Assembly (NCBI GenBank): GCA_963978545.1 | Contig: OZ021733.1 | Coordinates: 34,763,424-34,827,423, forward strand | Direction: 5' to 3' | From: Linyphia triangularis | Lineage: Eukaryota > Arthropoda > Arachnida > Araneae > Linyphiidae | Length of the DNA stretch: 64,000 nt | Part shown: in pieces, positions 22,966 through 34,491 of the stretch | Layout of the letters: every line of letters starts with the position of its first letter | Numbering within the stretch: the first letter of the stretch is position 1 | Translations under genes and position numbers: made by a program | The notes under the pieces: generated by a model | The model's database searches: none | Told to the model about the DNA's origin: nothing | Seen by the model: only the letters and a program-made list of their open reading frames with translations

Positions 22966-22971
22966 AATAAA
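22966..22971 (+). terminator. Candidate polyadenylation signal for GNMT
   Basis: AATAAA lies about 315 bp after the stop codon and is the first clean canonical hexamer noticed downstream. The cleavage site cannot be seen from sequence alone. Confidence 0.4.
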
Positions 22972-22974
22972 TAT

Positions 22975-23660
22975 GAAGAATTGTCGATTGATTAAGCGGT
23001 TCTGAAATAATGTACCTTTGTTCGAAACACAGCACATTCCCTACGCCACTTCGATTCTAGAGTATAAAGATACGCACTAAAATCTGAACGCTAGTTGTAT
23101 CTTTCTTTTTAATAATTGATGGTATAAAAATGGAGAGTACTGTTTTAATTCCTTGAAGTTTATTTAATAAATATTTATAGGGGGGGGGGGGGGATTTTTT
23201 TTATCACAAGTTATCATTATTACTATTCAAACTGAATCACACTCTAAAAAGTTCAATGAAAATCTCATAATATTATTCCGTATTTAGATTTCGCGTCCAA
23301 AAAACGTGGTTATGAAACGTTTTGTTCATTTTCAGTGAGTTGTCAGTGATTTAAGTGATGAAAAAAAAATTATTGATAATCACCAGCGTTTTCTAGGCAT
23401 ACATAGTTGAATAATAAATTATTTGATTGACTTCTTGTTTCAAACGATTAATAACAAACGACTCTGTTTGTCAATGGCCAAATACATTAGTAACTTTCGT
23501 TTAGAATATTTTTTTTATTAATAATTATTAAAACAATTCTTCAAATTTGAAAAATAGAAACATATGTTATTAGAGAATATGTAGTGTAAAAGCCAAGTAT
23601 TCCATCTCGCGTTTACAGTTTCATCCTGCTTCTTTCATTTTAATATTTATACAATCTGCA
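22975..23660. other. Intergenic stretch
   Basis: AT-rich, with a G14 run near 23181-23193. No gene recognised. Confidence 0.45.
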
Positions 23661-23663
23661 AAC

Positions 23664-24207
23664 GCATTTTCGTTTTATCGTATTGTACTTGCGGCGCTGC
23701 GATCTCTGAGTGTTGTGCATGCGACGCTGCGATCGCCCTTCTGCATTCTTATTACGTTATCATTCCCGGTTCGACAATCAGAAAGTGAGGTAGTGCGAAT
23801 ATCTCATGTTGTAAATAAAAGTTGTTGCTTTTACACACTGTGTTCTCACTTTGAATTGGAACTAATTCCTACACCAAATATCTAATGTGTTTATTAATCT
23901 TAAAGGCTATATCTACTTTGAATGCATGAAAAAAACGCTATTTTTATTAATTTTTTTTTAAGAGTACTGTTATGTTTATTGATATAAAACTTGTTACGCT
24001 TAATAAAAAAATTCGTAAATTACTAAAAAAAATAAAAAAATATTGATTTTAACCACTTTTTGTGTGTGAAAATGCCAGGTAAACAGGAGTCCACAAAAAT
24101 GCTTACGTCTGGCGATAAGCAAAAAAAATTTCATCCCAAGTTATTACTCATGCGCGTGGAGATTTAATGAATTTGTGAGAGGGAATTCATCTTAAAAAGG
24201 GAATTTT
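23664..24207 (+). repeat. Tandem duplication D, unit 1
   Basis: Near-identical to 24212-24751 (period about 549 bp). The unit starts with TTGTACTTGCGGCGCTGCG, contains an AATAAA-bearing stretch (TGTTGTAAATAAAAG), and later GTGAAAATGCCAGGTAAACA. It could derive from a long terminal repeat, but no primer-binding site or flanking retroelement was found. Confidence 0.85.
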
Positions 24208-24211
24208 ATAT

Positions 24212-24751
24212 TTTTCGTTTTATCTGTAGTATTGTACTTGCGGCGCTGCGATCTCTGAGTGTTGTGCATGCGACGCTGCGATCGCCGTTCTGCATTCTTA
24301 TTACGTCATCATTCCCGGCTCGACAATCAGAAAGTGAGGTAGTGCGAATCGCTCATGTTGTAAATAAAAGTTGTTGTGTTTACACACTGTGTTCTCACTT
24401 TGAATTGGAACTAATTCCTACACCAAATATCTAATGTGTTTATTAATCTTATAGGCTATATCTACTTTGAATGCATGAAAAAAACGCTATTTTTATTAAT
24501 TTTTTTTTTAAGAGTACTGTTATGTTTATTGATATAAAACTTGTTACGCTTAATAAAAAAATTCGTAAATTACTAAAAAAAAAATTATTGATTTTAACCA
24601 CTTTTTGTGTGTGAAAATGCCAGGTAAACAGGAGTCCTCAAAAAGGCTTACGTCTGGCGATAAGCAAAATAAATTTCATCCCAAGTTATTACTTATGCGA
24701 GTGGAGATTTAATGAATTTGTGAGAGAGAATTCATCTTAAAAAGGGAATTT
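24212..24751 (+). repeat. Tandem duplication D, unit 2
   Basis: Second unit of the duplication, differing from the first by few substitutions and small indels. A diverged inverted copy of the right half occurs at 26565-27165. Confidence 0.85.
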
Positions 24752-25405
24752 TGTGACATGGATTCTATGTAACATAACATCAAGACGTTTACAATAAATT
24801 TCTTCACATCAAGTATTTGAAAAAGAAAAACATTTTTATTCCAAATTTCTGTAAATAAAAACAATTTGAAGCTTTGAAAAATAAACGCGAAATATTTCTT
24901 AGGTCTTACTATTGACATAAGAGCCCATAAAAAATAAAAAATTGGCTCTAGTCCATGTTTTGTAGACTACCATTCCATTTTAATGTAAAAAAGTCAATAT
25001 TGTTGTATGCAAGAAAATTTTTACACCTAAATTTAACTAAATCTTAAAAAAACATTTTTTTAGAGCCATTGCAGCCAAATGAGTATTGCATTTGTGATTA
25101 TTCTATTTCCATTATTCTATTTAAATTTTTCAATCGATGATACGGTTGTTTATTAAAAATAATGATCTTTATAAAATAGTTGCATAGTATTAATTTTTAT
25201 AAGATCTGTAAAATTTTTTCATTGTTGCGGTATTTTCAAATGGATGCCCTACGTTCCTAGACAAATTTCATTCTGACTTTTCGTTAGTGTAGTGTATAAG
25301 ACAACTACAAAAGTTACAAACTAAAAATATTGAATATTTTCTTTTCTTCATAAATCTTATGTTTGGTGACTTATCCTCACCGGAAAACAAAGAATGAAAC
25401 TTAGT

Positions 25406-25448
<43 letters not shown>

Positions 25449-25508
25449 TTATGGCGCAAGGTAAACCTTTTGTTGCATTCTGGGCAGTAAAAATGTTGCT
25501 TTTTTCTA
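24752..25508. other. Intergenic stretch with poly-T tract
   Basis: A T run of about 37 lies at 25408-25444. A short minus-strand frame around 25470-25510 reads CPECNKRFTLRHN, which looks like a lone C2H2 zinc-finger fragment, but it is too short to call a gene. Confidence 0.4.
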
Positions 25509-25510
25509 TA

Positions 25511-26458
25511 CAGGGTGTCTCTAAACTCATGGAACAAACTCTAGGCGGTGATAGAACATATCAAGACGAGTAATAGTAAATAGGAAACCAAGGGTCCCAG
25601 ACGCATTCCAAAGGAGATAGGCGCCATCAAAGTTTAGGGTCCCAAATTGCAAATGATCATAAAAAAGGGGAAAATAAGTCGATTTATTTGCGGTTTTCGC
25701 TGAAATCATTCTTTAAATTAATATTTTCATTAAAAAAAATACTTAAAGACAAAGTTCTATACACACACTAGTTGCACACTCGAATCAGTGGCTTTTATGT
25801 TAGCGAAAATTTGCATACGCGTTCCTCTTCTTCCCCATATCACATTTTTATGTTTTTCTTCCAGAAACCGCTGCCGATGATTCCAATTATGAGCTCAAAA
25901 TTTAAGTTAAGGTCTGAGCTTTAGCAAACATTTAAAACCGTTTTTTTTAAAAAAAAAAGGTAAAAAAGTAGTTTTTCGGTACTCCAAAGTCTAGAGCGCC
26001 CTCTGCCGACCAAACGGTATAGTGGTTAGCGTGCTAGCTTCTAGACCGCGAGGTTGCGGGGTCGAGTCCCGTGTTAGGCATGGGTGTTTGTAAATGTATG
26101 TTGGCTTGTCTAATGACGAATGTTTCGGCTCATTATAGCCCTCGTGTTGCTGACGGCGCCAGATAATCTGAAAACAACCAACCAATTAGAGCGCCCTCTA
26201 CCGACATTTTTAGAACTTTGTCTTTAAAATTTTTTTTAAAGAAAATACTAATTTAAAGAATGATTTCAGCGAAAACCGCAAATAAATCGACTTATTTTTC
26301 CCTTTTTTATGATCATTTGCAATTTGGGACCCTAAACTTTGATGGCGCCTATCTCCTTTGGAATACGTCTGGGACCCTTGGTTTTCGATTTACTATTACT
26401 CGTCTTGATGTGTTCTATCACCCCCTAGCGTTTGTACCATGAGTTTAGAGACACCCTG
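25511..26458. mobile_element. TA-flanked MITE with about 230-bp inverted repeats
   Basis: The ends are CAGGGTGTCTCTAAACTCAT and its inverted match, with TA on both outer sides (25509-25510, 26459-26460), as in Tc1/mariner-type non-autonomous elements. The arms run to about 25770 and from about 26210. A SINE-A has inserted between them. Protein-like frames in the arms are mirror images of each other and not genes. Confidence 0.85.
26005..26186 (+). repeat. SINE-A copy with 13-bp TSD, inside the MITE
   Basis: Flanked by TAGAGCGCCCTCT (25992-26004 and 26187-26199). Full length. Confidence 0.95.
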
Positions 26459-26564
26459 TATATAGAATTTGAAGAAGCAGAAGAATCAGCAAAATCACTC
26501 TCTTCGGACATATTTCAAACACAGCATCAAAACAAAACAGAAAGAGGTAAAACACAAGTTAGTG

Positions 26565-27165
26565 TGAAATATATTTCTCTTTCCCTCGAAATTTAATCCC
26601 CAAAAATTTCCCTGCAAAGAGTATTTTCCTAACTTCCCTCAGTTTGGACGCATGCGCGTAATGTTGGGATGAAATTTTTTTCCAACCTCCAGACGCAAGT
26701 CTCAAAAAGTAGGTAGGTGTGCGCTGTTGAAAAAAATCTGAACAACGGCCCATCTGAAAAAAAAAAAAAAAAAATTGAATGATTTTAGGTTTGAAAATTG
26801 AATGGTTTTGCATGCTTTGTCAAAAAAAAATTTAAAAAATGCAATAATTCTGGTAACGGGATATAGCAATAGTGTACAAAATATGTGGTTAAAATTTTAT
26901 AAGGATCAGTTCAGTAGCTTCTGAGATTTTTTCAACAGCGCAACCTTTTGAGGACTCTTGTTTACCTGGCATTTTCACACAAAAAAAAAAAATGGTTAAA
27001 ATCAATATATATATTATTTATTTTTGTTGTTATTTACGAATGCTTTTGTTAAGCCTAACAAGTTTTATATGAGTAAACATAAAAGTATTCGTAAAAAAAA
27101 TTTAATAAAAATAGCGTTTTTTTTCATGCATCCGAAGTAGACAGAACCCTTAAGTAGTGAACATT
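26565..27165 (-). repeat. Inverted diverged copy of duplication D
   Basis: On the complement it carries AAATGCCAGGTAAACAAGAG, TTTCATCCCAA and ATGCGCG in the same order as 24050-24200, and an AAAACGCTATTTTTATTAA segment. It also includes about 200 bp between these not found in the tandem units. Confidence 0.65.
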
Positions 27166-28109
27166 TTAGATTTAAAATGAATAAAGTATTCTTGGGGAAT
27201 GAGAAGTTTGCATTTAAGTTTTCAGACATTTGAAAAAAAAAAAAAAAAAATACTTCGTAATGCTTCCTTAATAAATATTTTTTATACAGAATAATGGAAA
27301 ATCGTAAGCAAAACCCTTGTATACCAACAGATGTATCTTAAAACTGTAAAACTAAGAAAAATAGAGTTCAATTTATTTATTTCTGTACTCCTATTATGTC
27401 TTTAAATATATATAATATAATTTATCATACATTTTCTTGCATGTTATTTTTAAATTTTATTGTTAATTGCATGTAAATTGCATGTCATTAATAAATCTAC
27501 TTTCTAGCGATTTCTTGAATACAAACTTCAATCATTAGAATGTATATATTAAAAGCATATTTTTTATTGAGTATATATTTAAAGAATATTTAAGTATACC
27601 GTTCAACGGGTTTTTCTTATGAGATACATAACAATAAAGTTTTTAAGACAATAAGGTATGCCAAGTCATAATGTATAACAAAAAAGTGTGCCAAGTTTTC
27701 GTATTATATTGAATGCACTAGTAGATTTTTATGTTTGTAAATAAAATAACATATCTTTGACTTCAATTTTTGTCATTTTTATTAAATTATAAACATGGAT
27801 TATTATTTTCAGCTTTCCTCAAATTGATGTTAAAATAATAATCCCCGAAAGTTTAACAATATCCTTCCTATTGTTCAAAATGTGTCTTATAAGCCCCTTT
27901 CCCTAAAGATAAAATTTTAACACCTATCTACAGATACATTTCAGTGTTGCCAATAAAAGTTGAATCACGAGAGACCTGGGATTGGACGATGTTAGCACAT
28001 TACCAGTCGATAAATAAACACAGATAAATAAAATTATTCTTTTATATATATATTTTTTGAATTTAAGAAAACTACTCCCCCCCCCCACCCCCTTCTTCTT
28101 CTTTTGAAT
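27166..28109. other. Intergenic stretch
   Basis: AT-rich. No coding or terminal-repeat structure was seen. Confidence 0.45.
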
Positions 28110-28387
28110 TAGGCTCCTTTCACATTATCCGACTTTTGTCGATCGACAAAAAGTAGGAAGACGAAATTCTTTTAGTGGGGTGAAGAAGTGAATTGCTCCT
28201 TTCACATTATCCGACAGAGTCAAAAAGTCGGAAGAACGCGTGTTTGCAGCCGTCGGGTGCCACTGAAACGTCCGGCGTCAGACCGTCTGCGGATGTTTCA
28301 GTAGACCACGTAACCAAATGGGCGCTTTCACATTAGCCGACTTATGTCGGATGACGAGTTGGCCTTGAGCCACTGAAATTGCATTTT

Positions 28388-28561
28388 GTTGTATTCAGAT
28401 TATCTGGCGCCGTCAGCAACATGAGGGCTATAATGCGCCGAAACATTTCGTCATTTAACAAACCAACATACATTTACAAACACCCATGCCTACGCGGGAC
28501 TCGAACCCGCAACCTCGCGGTCTAGAAGCCAGCACGCTAACCACTATACCGTTTGGTCGGC
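28388..28561 (-). repeat. SINE-A copy with 13-bp TSD, inside Harbinger
   Basis: Inverted copy flanked by GAAATTGCATTTT (28375-28387 and 28562-28574). Confidence 0.95.
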
Positions 28562-28675
28562 GAAATTGCATTTTGATTACTTATTAGTTTGGTTATTCAT
28601 CAATTATTAATAAATAAGAAATACTAATAACTTTTACATAATTACGCACATAAAAACAGACTAATTCTTTTTAAT

Positions 28676-28858
28676 AAAATAATAGAAGATATTGATTTGG
28701 AAGTTTTGATTACGCTGATTGAAGCCGGACATGTGATGTGGGACAAATCTCTTGACGCCAGCAAAGAGAGAAATGCTAAGAAAGATGCTTGGCATGAAGT
28801 TTGTGTTGAACTACACCCTAAATTTAATGCTTTTGATGCCAATACTAAAAATGTGTGA
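28676..28858 (+). pseudogene. MADF-type DNA-binding protein of Harbinger, fragment
   Basis: The frame reads IDLEVLITLIEAGHVMWDKS, then KDAWHEVCVELHPKF, ending in TGA. This is the MADF pattern: LI at the start, a VMWD tryptophan, and an AW…V/I second helix. PIF/Harbinger elements often carry such a protein to bring the transposase to the termini. The domain is nearly complete, but there is no clear start codon and no basic tail, so I treat it as a fragment. Confidence 0.7.
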
Positions 28859-29339
28859 CGCAGACAATATTGATTTTGGTATAAATAACTAATTATATGT
28901 TAATTCTTTATTTAAAAAAATTGACCACATTGAGTTTATTTTTCTTTCAATTTCCAACGTCTTAATAACATATTTCACGAGTGCAGTACAAGTAAATACA
29001 GAGTGTAAATGACTGGACTGTCCCCCCCCCCCCTTACATTTTTAAACTTGAATAAAATAAGATTCGAAATAGGAATGTACCTTAATTTTTATCTCAAAAT
29101 AGTGTTTTAGTATTTAAGTTCACTATGGATCGGTCTTTTAATGGACATCCTCTAAGAATACAGCAAATTATATGTATATTATATTTATATTATACTATAA
29201 CACTGCTACTATTTATATTTACCTCAATGTAATAGCCAGCATCTCAATTGTTTGTATGCAATTCCTAAATTGTGTGTTTTGGCGCTGAAGGACATCCTTG
29301 AGTTTTTCATGTAGCTCAGCGTTACTTAGCTTACTTAGT

Positions 29340-29680
29340 TGTACGTCACTTAGTTGTAGCTTACGCGGCCCGCGGGCCGTATTTGGCCCGCAACAGATTT
29401 TTATGTGGCCCGTCGACAGCACAGGGGATTAAAAAATAAAATTTCACGTTGTGGACTTCTTTTTACATAACTGTAAATTTCCCGAAATAGCATGCGTTAA
29501 TTATGTAGAACAGAGTTCTCCACTATATTTCCGAAGAATCTACGTAAAGAAGCTTTCAGCAAGATGGTTTTCATCAAGAATAAATTACAGGAATAACGTA
29601 ACTGAATCTCATTTGGCCAATTTATTAAGACTGACTGCTAGAAATACTGCAACAGACATCTTCTCTATTATAAAATAAAC
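29340..29680 (+). pseudogene. hAT (GTF2IRD2/ZBED-like) transposase C-terminal relic
   Basis: The frame ending at 29678 reads NYRNNVTESHLANLLRLTAR, then TATDIFSIIK and stop. This fits the C-terminal SRLTDEHLxxxLRLAxxxxxPD block of Charlie-like hAT transposases. Just upstream is a GGCCCGCGGGCCGTATTTGG stretch, a kind of sequence common at such hAT ends. Only the tail of the protein is visible. Confidence 0.5.
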
Positions 29681-30042
29681 TGAACGATTTCGATCACCAT
29701 CGTCTCACAATTGATATTGGTTAAAACAGAGTGAGTAAACTGGAAGCACAGTTTAAATACTTTTAGTTTAAAAGTTATACCAAGTCCCATTGTTACTTTG
29801 GAACAAAAGATTCACTTCTTTTTTAGACTTTAAATTACTAATAACGATAATAATAATTTTTTAATTATTTGAAAAAAATAATTAATTACCGATTGCTATT
29901 TTAAAAAGATTAAAAAAAAAATCAATATTTTTTTTCAGTTGTCAGAAATGCTATATAATGTTAAATCGATAATAATTAAAAATACATATATATTTGTGTA
30001 TCCGGACCGCGAAAAGCTTCAACCTAAATCTATACTGCCCGC

Positions 30043-30231
30043 CTCTAAAAGTTAGTGGCAAACGCTGATGTAGCTCATCAAAGGAGGCAATGGACATTCA
30101 AAAATAATTGAAAAACTGTTATCATTTACTTGAAGATGACTTATTTTCCTCTTCTCGTAAATCCTCAAACAAAATATAAAATAAACCCACTTCCTCTCTT
30201 CTTTCATTGATAGGATGCACCCAAACACGTT
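30043..30231 (-). pseudogene. PIF/Harbinger transposase N-terminal fragment
   Basis: On the complement: VWVHPINERREEVGLFYILF, EDLREEENK, a stop or frameshift, then FFNYF-stop-MSIASFDELHQRL. This matches the start of Harbinger transposases (RxxWVHPINxxRxxxGEF, then FFxYFRMSxxxFDELLxxL). The catalytic DDE part is absent and its place is partly taken by the hAT relic. At least one stop and one frameshift are present. Confidence 0.8.
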
Positions 30232-30516
30232 GTTTACCTTATTGCCTCTTTCAGCGGCGATTATAAAACCATAATGCAATATTTTTATTTTTTTGTGATT
30301 CATTGTAAATTAAATTTCGTTCGCCACTCAAACACAAACTGAACTTGTAATGGAAAAAACGTGCATATAGTGGGAACGCTTTGCTTCACTCAACTTTTTT
30401 CGTCCGACAGAAATCGGATAGTGTGAAAGGAGCCTAGTGTGAAAGCGGGTGCTACCGAAATTGTCTTCCTACTTCTTGTCGACCGACAAAAGTCGGATAA
30501 TGTGAAAGGAGCCTTA

Positions 30517-31765
30517 CTCTGCGTTTGTTATCAAATTTAGAGGGAGGTCGTACTGTAATTCCTTGCCTATATCCTTTTCCGAAGTGGAGTAATAATGATT
30601 TATTTGCTAACTAAATCGAAACGTAATTGAACCCATAAGTTGCGAACATGTCTAGATTTACTGTTTATGTTATGTTGTTATAGGACACAAGTTACTTATA
30701 TGTTTAAAGGAATCATGTTACTGACAATTGAAAATAAAAATTGCGGCATGGTTTTTTGTTTACATTAAGTATTGTACAATACAGTGCAGTGTATACAAAT
30801 AGCGCCCAGCGTATTACAGTTGAATCACTATTCTCAACAGTCTAGATCTTATAACGATGTTTTGACGAAGTATTGCCCTCGTGAAAAAATCACCACACTG
30901 TTTTCGCTTTCTCCTTATATACCTAGTAATAATATCACGACTCGTTTATCTTTAACAGACATATATATGAAGGCGATAATCCGAATGCTACAATGACCTT
31001 CGTTTGCTATATACGTGTACCTTTTGGAACAAATAAACCAAAGGCAAGTAACCAATCGTGCTGCCAGAAAGACTTAATACTAGGTTTCAATTATAAACAA
31101 CGGGTTTCAAGCCAGAGTTGCTCAACTTGAAAAGTGTCTCACTCTAGAGAGGATCTGAATTTTAGATAGATTTCTTTTATACCGCGAACAATTTGAAGGT
31201 CAGAATAAATCCAACAGGAAACGTAGGCGTGTCTGTGAAAGCTAGAAATTTCACAAAGCCACATCAATCACTGCCAAAATATGAGGGGGAGAATGAAAGA
31301 AGTGTTTCTATGGAGTGGTAATTAGGGCAGCTGAGGCGAAAAATAAACCCCATTGTCGAATTGTTGCAGGTCTTATTCATATAATGCTTGAGCCTGGATT
31401 AATGATATGGCGTAACACCTACATGAGGACTATACTGCGCCAAAAAATCGTAAGGATGTCTGGAGTACGAAATAGTATGATATTCAAGAAGAGAAAACCT
31501 TCCGAGAGGTCTTTCAAGGAGAAATGACCCCCTTGCACCTCCATGGCGGCACCAATGTTTGTTCAACTGCTGTCGTAAGAGGGTCTACTAATTTTTTTTA
31601 AAAAAAGTTGGCAGATGTCGAAACATTTCGCATGTTAGGTAACCATGAGTTTGGTAATAATATTTTGGGATTTGTGCGTATTGGTTATTTTGTGTTTTAT
31701 CCGTCATAAGAATACATGCTATTTCAGTTTTGTTGGTTCGACTTCATGGCTTCACTTCTTGTACG
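30517..31765. other. Intergenic stretch
   Basis: Slightly less AT-rich. Open frames at 30772-30996 and 31315-31527 show no family motif. Nothing else was recognised. Confidence 0.45.
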
Positions 31766-31948
31766 GCCGACCAAACGGTATAGTGGTTAGCGTGCTAGCT
31801 TCTAGACCGCGAGTTTGCGTTGTTCGAGTCCCGTGTAAGGCATGGGTGTTCGTAAATGTATGTTGGCTTGTCAAATGACGAATGTTTCGGCGCATTATAG
31901 CCTTCGTGTTGCAGACAGCGCAAGATAATCTGAAAACAACCAACCAAC
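31766..31948 (+). repeat. SINE-A copy
   Basis: Full length, with a mutated B box (GTTGTTCGAGTCCC). No convincing TSD, so probably old. Confidence 0.9.
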
Positions 31949-32097
31949 TTTTACCCCTGAAATGCAGACAACTCTCAGTAAATTATTTATTATGTTTCGC
32001 AATTTATCCCACATGTATGTAGGTCTTCATGGTATGAAACAATTATAACACACTTAACAATTTAATACTTTGTCTTTGAATTTTCAGTGCATGTAGA

Positions 32098-32454
32098 TTG
32101 GTCGATTGTTTTCAGATTATCTGGCGTTGTCAGCAACACGAGGGCTATAATACGCCGAAACATTCGTCATTAGACAAGCCAACCTACATTTACAAACACC
32201 CATGCCTAACACGGGACTCGAACCCACAACCTCACGGTCTAGAAGCTAGCACGCTAACCACTATACCGTTTGGTTGGTTGGTTGTATTCAGATTATCTGG
32301 CGCCGTCAGCAACACGAGGGCTATAATGCGCCGAAACATTTCGTCATTTAACAAACCAACATACATTTACAAACACCCATGCCTACACGGGACTCGAACC
32401 CGCAACCTCGCGGTCTAGAAGCCAGCACGCTAACCACTATACCGTTTGGTCGGC
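32098..32454 (-). repeat. SINE-A head-to-tail dimer within one 13-bp TSD
   Basis: Two inverted SINE-A units (32098-32273 and 32274-32454) are joined directly, with no flanking sequence between them. The only direct repeat, CAGTGCATGTAGA, lies outside the pair (32085-32097 and 32455-32467). The units differ at several positions, so they are not a simple recent duplication. Confidence 0.9.
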
Positions 32455-32467
32455 CAGTGCATGTAGA

Positions 32468-33146
32468 AGTAAAATATTCTGAATGGTTAAATGAACCAAA
32501 ATGTTGAAACTAAAATAGGAGTGAAAAATATGAATCCTAATCTCATATGAGACTCTCTTTATAACACTCTGTTATAAGTCTCGCTAGATAATTTATAAGT
32601 TTTTTGTGAGTTGTGATGTAATGGTATAAAAAACGAAATTTTAAGACACAATCTACTTTAGAACAATTTGGATTTAGGCTTGTTTAGCTCTGAGGTACAG
32701 ATTTTCTCTTTCTACAAGAGAATATCTTTTACCCTGACGACTAGTTGTAAATCAAATACATGGGTTTTCGGTAATTTTTTTTGCATTCTATACTTTTTGA
32801 ATTTCCTTATAACTATGTTCATTTCTTGGTATTTGTATAAATGAACTTTTTGTTTCGATTATGTTTTTTATTTAATATGGTTCATTAAGCATATTGCGTC
32901 CAAACTCAGCGTTCAACATATTGAGCCCGATGGAAGATTAAATTAAATAGGAAAAATGAGATTTAAATAACAGTTTTGGTGACTCTACTGAAATTGTAGT
33001 AATTGAATATTTTGTCCGTGATGAAATTGTTTTAGGGAATAAAAAAAAAATGACCTCCTTATCACCTTCCAAAAAGGCAAAAATCTTTTAAAACACCTTC
33101 ATACAATCATGTAAGTTTCCTTCTTTAAAAAATTACTCCAGATTAT
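32468..33146. other. Intergenic stretch
   Basis: AT-rich. No gene or element termini recognised. Confidence 0.45.
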
Positions 33147-33330
33147 GCGGTGGCTCATGTGATGGCTGATGCGTGGTTAGCGCTCTGGCCTCACATGCCA
33201 AAGGTGCTGGGTTCGAAACTCGGGTTCGGCATGGCTGTTTGTTGTGGTTCAGAATCCACGGTAAGCTGTAGGTTCCGGCCTGATTAGTCATTATTGTGCA
33301 TAAAAATAGGTCGCTGAGCATACAAACCAT
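33147..33330 (+). repeat. SINE-B copy
   Basis: Head GGTGGCTCATGTGATGGCTG, A box TGCGTGGTTAGCGCTCTGG, B box GGGTTCGAAACTCG, body CAGAATCCACGGTAAGC, tail CATACAAACCATCCACC. Confidence 0.8.
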
Positions 33331-33600
33331 CCACCCAGATTATGGGGGGGTAGGGTTATTAGTTTATATATAAATACAGTTTTTTTCTCGAATTTTCTTT
33401 TCGGTGATGTCGATAAGGCATGTCAAAGGGTGACTCATTTTCAAAAGTCAAAAGTATTCTTGAGAATATTGTGACTGTCGTCACACTCAGCATGCAATAT
33501 GATGGAGTTTTCTGATCTTTCTCCTATACGATACACAAAACACGGACAGTTCCACTTAAAAGAACATTAACTTAAAAGAACCATCTAAAAGAACACTTAA

Positions 33601-33816
33601 CCTTTAACTGCTGTAAGCGGTCTGACAGACCGCAAGTCATTTTTTGTGGAATGTTTCCACCCCCTAAAATATCTCATCTTTGACTTTTATATTAATTTTT
33701 CTAATACTATGTTTCTTAAACTTTAAATTGATGTTTACCAATTTATTTGACGCAATATAGACCATGTGTTGCTCTTGCACAAAAACCTCAAACCACCTAA
33801 CCACAGCAGTTAAAGG
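33601..33816. mobile_element. TTAA MITE (family M1), piggyBac-like ends
   Basis: Both sides are TTAA (33597-33600 and 33817-33820). Ends are inverted: CCTTTAACTGCTG on the left and CAGCAGTTAAAGG on the right. The paralogous segment at 12842 has a single TTAA, proving insertion. TTAA duplication with a CC start fits piggyBac-type mobilisation. No coding content. Confidence 0.92.
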
Positions 33817-34095
33817 TTAAAAGGTCATTTATAAAACAACAATTTTTCAAGAATTTTAGATCGCAGTGCTTGACTATAAATCTCATTCTAAAATATAGTC
33901 CGACCTAGTACCGTTTTACTCGTTGAGAAATATTGTAAGTTTTTCTAGGTTTATCTCACGATAGGCAAGTGCAGGGCATTTTTCTCAAAAAGTCCGTCCG
34001 AGAAACATACCTTACTTTTCTAATTATTGTATTAATGCTCTGATTAACCGTGATTGTGCATAAAAATAGGTCGTTGAGCGCACAAACCAAATGTT

Positions 34096-34268
34096 GATTG
34101 ATTGATTTGTACGCTCAACGACCTATTTTTATGCAGAGTAACGACTAATCAGGTCGGTACCTACAGCTTAACATCGATTCTGAGCAACAACGAACATCCG
34201 GGATTGAAACCAGGCACCTTTGGCATACGAAGCCAGAACGCTAACCGCACAGCCATCAGGTGGGCCAA
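34096..34268 (-). repeat. SINE-B, inverted (paralogue of 13124-13290)
   Basis: Same palindromic arrangement with a SINE-B tail on its left. Confidence 0.75.
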
Positions 34269-34310
34269 ACCAAATGTAATAAACCATTAACGATTTACTT
34301 GCCAATCGAA

Positions 34311-34491
34311 GCCGACCGAACGGTATAGTGGTTAGCGTGCTAACTTCTAGACCACGAGGTTGGGGGTTCAAGTCCCGTGTAAGGCATGGGTGTTTGTAAA
34401 TGTATGTTGGCTTGTCAAATGACGAATGTTTCGGCACATTATAGCCCTCGTGTTGCTGACGGCGCCAGATAATCTGAAAATAACCAACTAA
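34311..34491 (+). repeat. SINE-A copy with 9-bp TSD
   Basis: Flanked by CCAATCGAA (34302-34310 and 34492-34500). This marks the original insertion whose paralogue is the right SINE of the composite at 12360-13517. Confidence 0.9.

Larger units (their letters stand above)
28113..30513. mobile_element. PIF/Harbinger DNA transposon, degraded
   Basis: Terminal inverted repeats start GGCTCCTTTCACATTATCCG and continue about 40 bp (ACTTTTGTCGRYCGACAA). The 3-bp TSD is TTA (28110-28112, 30514-30516), the PIF/Harbinger signature. Further internal copies of the CTTTCACATTATCCGAC motif occur at about 28197, 28325 and, inverted, 30405-30440. It carries remains of both usual PIF/Harbinger proteins: a MADF DNA-binding protein (+) and the transposase N-terminus (-). 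A SINE-A and a hAT relic lie inside it. Confidence 0.88.
33320..34310 (+). repeat. Segmental duplication S, copy 2 (carries a MITE)
   Basis: Same content and orientation as 12556-13338, including the palindromic SINE-B pair at its right end. It is longer by the TTAA MITE at 33601-33816. Confidence 0.9.

Noticed and set aside
25470..25510. Single C2H2 zinc-finger-like CPECNKRFTLRHN
   Set aside because: Only about half of one finger, beside a poly-T run. No further fingers or gene structure.
25991..26185. Recurrent small proteins with [10 protein letters not shown] or [14 protein letters not shown] motifs at many places
   Set aside because: Each falls exactly on a SINE-A copy. They are translations of a non-coding retroposon, however often they recur.
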